Shown one piece after another: positions 59,907 to 64,000 of a DNA stretch of 64,000 nucleotides. Numbering within the stretch: the first letter of the stretch is position 1; every line of letters begins with the position of its first letter. The stretch lies in assembly GCF_049306965.1 (NCBI RefSeq), contig NC_133188.1, forward strand, positions 9,349,501 to 9,413,500, in the 5' to 3' direction. The DNA comes from Danio rerio (taxonomy: Eukaryota > Chordata > Actinopteri > Cypriniformes > Danionidae). A program made the translations under genes and the position numbers. The notes beneath the pieces were generated by a model that saw nothing but the letters and a program-made list of their open reading frames with translations, did not search any database and was not told the origin of the DNA.

Positions 59907-62062
59907 TCTCAAAATTAACCTTTTTGTTTGGTAGCACCGGTGCTCCTAACTTAAAAAATTTAGGCGCATCAGACAAAATTTAGTCGCACCAACCAATTAT
60001 AAGCAACGTTACTACAAGTTTTATACAAACAGATTTATTGCATTTGAAATCAACACTAATCAAACTAAAAAGCAAAAAAAAAAAAATATATATATATGCA
60101 TGCGTGAGGAAAATGTGTCAGCGAAATCCTGTTATCACAAGAAAATAGATTTTATAACATAACTGAGTGACCAAAGCATACAGGGTTCTTGCACCATTTT
60201 AAAAGTAAAATTTAATGCTTTTTAAGACCTTTTTAAGACCTCAACAAATATAATTTAAGACCCAAAAATTGTATAATTTCTTTGGAATAGGCTACTCATT
60301 TTAATGTTCTCGTTAGATTTAAATAAATTGTGCCTCGTCACAGTATGGATAACCCACAGTACCTGCTTTTTGGGTGTCTGGTGGTGAAATGAAACTGTTA
60401 TAGCTGACTGTGAGGGGGCGTCTGAACTAGAGCTGTAATCAGGATATAAAAGTTAGGCCCGATAGAGCCCGAACCCGACAAGTACATTTAGATTCACAGC
60501 TTTCTAAAAGCCCGAACCCGTTTATAGCCCGACATTATCCAAATGTGCACATGCACAGCTCTTTTGTCTTTTTTCATGAATGAGTTGTTTATAAGGGTTA
60601 ACATTACTTATTTATAACATAGGCTATAGGCCTAACATTAGTAACTAGTAACATTGTTAGGTCGAGCTGCAAACAATGAAGGGATTAACCTGGACCTGCT
60701 ATGACAAGCTGCTGCAACGTCCCGCTGCTGCTTTCCTCCTTTCATGTGCGACTCGATGACTTTGAGCCACATGGTCCCTAACGAAAAGGTATTTTTGTAG
60801 AATTTACACATTCCCTCTTTGCCACGTCGTTAAATGTACAATTTCCCATCTTTGCATTTTGACACATCAACAATCGCATAATAACAACAGGTGCAGACCG
60901 ACGTAAGCGTCTGTACTCTGTAGCTGACCTACCGTAATAAGCTAATAAATCACGGAGACTGTCATTTCTCTCCTGTTTTACAAGTGCTAAATTAATCAAC
61001 TATTAGATGTTTAACGGTGGACCACTGTGCTTCCCTATCGTCATTAAGCACACCGGCTGAATATTTAATACCTACAGCCACTTTACGCTAAAATTTAAGA
61101 CAATTTAAGACCTTAATTTCCCTGATTTTAATTTAAGACATTTTAAGACTTTTAAAGCACCCGGGGGAACCCTGGCATACACAGACCGCTGTGCTGTTCT
61201 CACGGGTGGTGTCCGATATTGCACTGATGCTTTTGACATGTACTGTACCCTATTATATGCATACATCATGTTAATAGCTATACCGGTCTTCATGAGTAGC
61301 GATAATAGTTTTCTCGGCTCAAGCCCGTTTGCCATGGTGTACGTGGTGTTACATTTTACATATAGCTGCCACTTGCACGGCGGGCATCTGGCGATTATAT
61401 GAAGGATTAAACAGAAGCTCTCGTGCTAGATGTGGCAAACAGTTACCTGTAAATTCCATCCCACAGACTTTTCATAGCGGACTTGAAGCCAATGGAAGTC
61501 TTTTATCCACTCTTTGAAAAGTGTAGATGGTGGATTAACATTCAGCACATGATCACTAGTAAGATGTGTCATTATTTGTAACTTTAGATGACAGTTTCTA
61601 AAACAAACTCTGTCAGTGTTATCTTAATTCTCATATTCAGCGCTTTATAATTTTTCGCAATAGTAGCTCTCCCTGTCATCCCAAGCCAGAAGGCATTGAC
61701 TGAGTGATTGACAGCTGATATTAACCAATCCATTCACGCTCTGTTCTAGAGCAATGGCCCAATAAGAAGAGCTCAAAGGCGGGGCAAGTATTACGGACTT
61801 AGCTTTGTTTACTGCAGCAAGTTGACATGACAACTGTTGTAAACCATTCCTAAGAACTATGTTTCGCATTTCAAGAGCAGAGATGCATTCTGCGTGAATG
61901 TCCTCCAAATCCGCGCATGTGGTGAACATTTTGCAGTAAAAACTGGTCGCACACATCAATTTTATGCACTCGCAAAAATGCTTCAAAATATATTTTGAGG
62001 TCGCATAGATAAAATTTCGGGCGCATAAGTGACCGAAATGGTCGCAATTTCGAGCCCTGCTG
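59907..62062. mobile_element. hAT-like element (caggg ctcgaaatt ends), with an inner insertion
   Basis: The right end gtcgcaatttcgagccctgc and the left end caagtctcaaaattaacc, with matching ggtcgca/tagtcgcacc phrases, are worn inverted ends of a common zebrafish element. A second element at 60181-61174 is nested inside. No transposase frame recognised. Confidence 0.6.
60181..61174. mobile_element. Nested DNA element (cagggttcttgcacc ends)
   Basis: acagggttcttgcaccattt, tttaagacctttttaagacc at the left, and the inverted run aatttaagacattttaagac, ggggaaccctgg at the right. A common teleost element type. The minus-strand open frames here have no recognisable domain. Confidence 0.6.
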
Positions 62063-62731
62063 TTGATTTAACTAAAAATGTTGACAATAATTATTCTTTA
62101 GTTGCTGTAATATTACTGTGTTTAAAAATCTGATGATACAAAATCAAATGTCACTAAGGTTATCACAATTTCGAGTTTATTTCCATATTTGTATGCGGCC
62201 GTTCCTCCTGAAATATTACAGTGTGTATGTAGCCTAAATACAGTATAATCAGATTAATGGGTTAACACCAGGGCTTGACATTAACACCCACCAACCGCAG
62301 GTAGACTTCGGCTGTGGCGGATTAGACAGCCACTCCCACTATCCGCTTTGGCTAGTCGAAAATCATTTTTAAATTGTATTTTTTTTAAAAGCAGGGTTCG
62401 ACAATAAGGATGAACCTCTAGAAATGAGAAGCAGCCCGACAAAAACAACTGTGTTCACGCAAGCAAAAGAAAGCAGATGAATACAGAATGTTATGTGATG
62501 CACGCAAGTTTTAAAAAGCGTGCACGCTCTCATTTCCATGCGTGAAGCAACCTTGACTGGAAACACAATGCTGCGATCGGTTCTGTTTGAAATAGACTAG
62601 ACAAGAAGTGATACACATCCACCATTTTCAAGAGCTCGAGATTTTTAAAAAAGAAGGTATTTTATGTATGCAGCAGCAGTTGCAGCTTTAGCTTTAAACA
62701 ATCTTTAAACAGATTATTAATGGGGCTAACG
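62063..62731. other. Repeat-derived DNA
   Basis: A hAT-like end (caccagggcttgacattaac) at about 62268 and a related gcagggttcgacaataagg near 62391 suggest a worn small element. Otherwise nothing recognised. Confidence 0.4.
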
Positions 62732-63848
62732 TTAAAGGGCCATGAAACCCCTTCGTTTCAGCAGTGTGTTTTCACACCTCTACTTTGGAAAAAGTCAGAA
62801 AAGTGGGCGTGTCCAGCTCTGTTTAGGGGGGAGTGTCGGAGGAAGAAAAGAGGCTTGGTGTGGGAGTGTCTATTTTGGCGCGCTGAATTTCAGAGTCAAA
62901 ACACACAACCACAGCGAACAATGTGACTGTGTTTACACGGACATCTGTAGTCGAATTATTTGCCAAATTATTAAATGGTGGACTTTAACTGCAGTTTGGC
63001 TCTTTCATTCAGGGAATTCATTCATGTCCCTCCCGACAAACGTGATATTTGATTCGAGGAGCTGCTCTAAGCGTGTATTTTTCAAGCAATGTTTGATACT
63101 GCACGGCGAATGAGAGAAAAAAAAACAGCATTTCCCGGAAACTTAGATGCACACGACAGGTAGTGTCAGAAAGCCAAAGAGCACTGGTCGCTCACTTACC
63201 AAATCTGTAGAGACGGGACAATCACCAGCAACTAGAGCCGCGTCTTTATTTAGAGGAGACCACAAGCGAATCCGGATCTCTGCGTTTGCAGATGAGAACA
63301 GCTCTCAGGTAAACAATAATCCTCCTTAGACACGTAAGTTATTGTTGTCGCGCGTCGCATACACCGTTAATCCACAAGTGACGCCAGCTGAGCTCTCACA
63401 GAGAGAAAATGAAAACAAAACTTAACTGCAGCAAACTATAAAACCAACACTTCACGCTTGTTTTGCCAATACAACGTGGCGTCTCTGCCGTCTACACTCT
63501 GACAGTAATGAATATAATATATAAGTTGCACAATAGAGCGCGCTGATGGGTTTGAACCAAGCCTTACTCATGCATTAATGCAACACACTGTAAGACGTAA
63601 TAAGACACACTCTGGCACAGACGCCCAGTCTGCACGCTTGAATACAACGCTATTATGTCATGACCGTGACGCAGCTTCAAAAATTAGTTTCAAACAGGAA
63701 GTACGAATTTGCTTGAAATAACGCAAAAACAACCAATTTACACTTTTAGTGAAATATAGGTGTCCTAATAGTGTTTTTAGCAGTGTGGGACACATATACG
63801 ACTGTCAACAGCTCAAAAAATGTGTTTTGGTGTTTCGTGACCCTTTAA
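62732..63848 (+). mobile_element. Complete TTAA-flanked MITE, about 1.12 kb
   Basis: ttaaagggccatgaaacccc and ggtgtttcgtgaccctttaa are inverted repeats ending in TTAA, the target preference of piggyBac- and Kolobok-type transposons. No transposase. Truncated relatives: 11482-11725 (left half) and 58296-59396 (right part). Open frames across it are not genes. Confidence 0.85.
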
Positions 63849-64000
63849 CTGTGTGCGTTTGATCATCCTTTCATTATTGCACACGGTATGTTTTTCACCT
63901 GCTTTCGTTTTGTTAAAATGATTTAATTATCATTCTTTTCAGTAACATTGATTAAACAGATTAACTTTTATGCAAAGTTTACTGCTGATCTGAGACCTTT
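63849..64000. other. Right edge, nothing recognised
   Basis: AT-rich DNA. The missing 5' exons of the right HtrA2-like gene are not in this part. Confidence 0.4.

Noticed and set aside
62742-63113. 123-codon + strand frame resembling one at 11492-11680
   Set aside because: The resemblance comes from two copies of the same TTAA-flanked MITE; no coding constraint is evident.

Overview
The window looks like zebrafish (Danio rerio) or a very close cyprinid. Intron-rich vertebrate genes sit in AT-rich DNA packed with cyprinid repeats: DANA-type tRNA-derived SINEs, Tc1-like elements with CAGTTGAA ends, palindromic MITEs, hAT-like nested elements and long (GT)n tracts. No RNA gene, CRISPR array or prokaryotic signal was seen.

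Region 1 (4.7-15.4 kb, + strand) holds the last six exons of haao, 3-hydroxyanthranilate 3,4-dioxygenase of the kynurenine/NAD pathway. The 5' exons lie to the left of the window. Region 2 (20.5-27.2 kb, + strand) holds an intact single-coding-exon class A GPCR of the OXER1/HCAR group, called oxer1 because HAAO and OXER1 are also neighbours in human 2p21. Upstream of it lies a repeated ~250 bp segment carrying an AGAGGAAGT (PU.1-type) motif, plus a TATA-like box and a strong splice donor that could mark a non-coding first exon.

Region 3 (31-64 kb) is the most unusual part. A PIM-like Ser/Thr kinase gene (7 exons, 508 codons, + strand) stands tail to tail with an HtrA2-like serine protease/PDZ gene (- strand), and the pair occurs twice about 17.6 kb apart. 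Both kinase copies read through intact and differ at only eight residues by eye, three of them in a tight cluster of five base changes. The protease copies are not equivalent. The left one has the His/Asp exon and the C-terminal exons but lacks exons 3-5, including the serine exon. The right one has exons 3-8, but its catalytic serine position reads alanine (GNAGGP); its His/Asp exon is not visible and may lie beyond the right edge.

The rest is repeat DNA, often nested. The clearest case is a three-level nest at 43.9-46.9 kb: a hAT-like element with 8-bp target duplications inserted in a larger element, and itself carrying a small MITE. Element names are limited to families recognisable by eye. 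Repeat boundaries without terminal repeats or target duplications are approximate.
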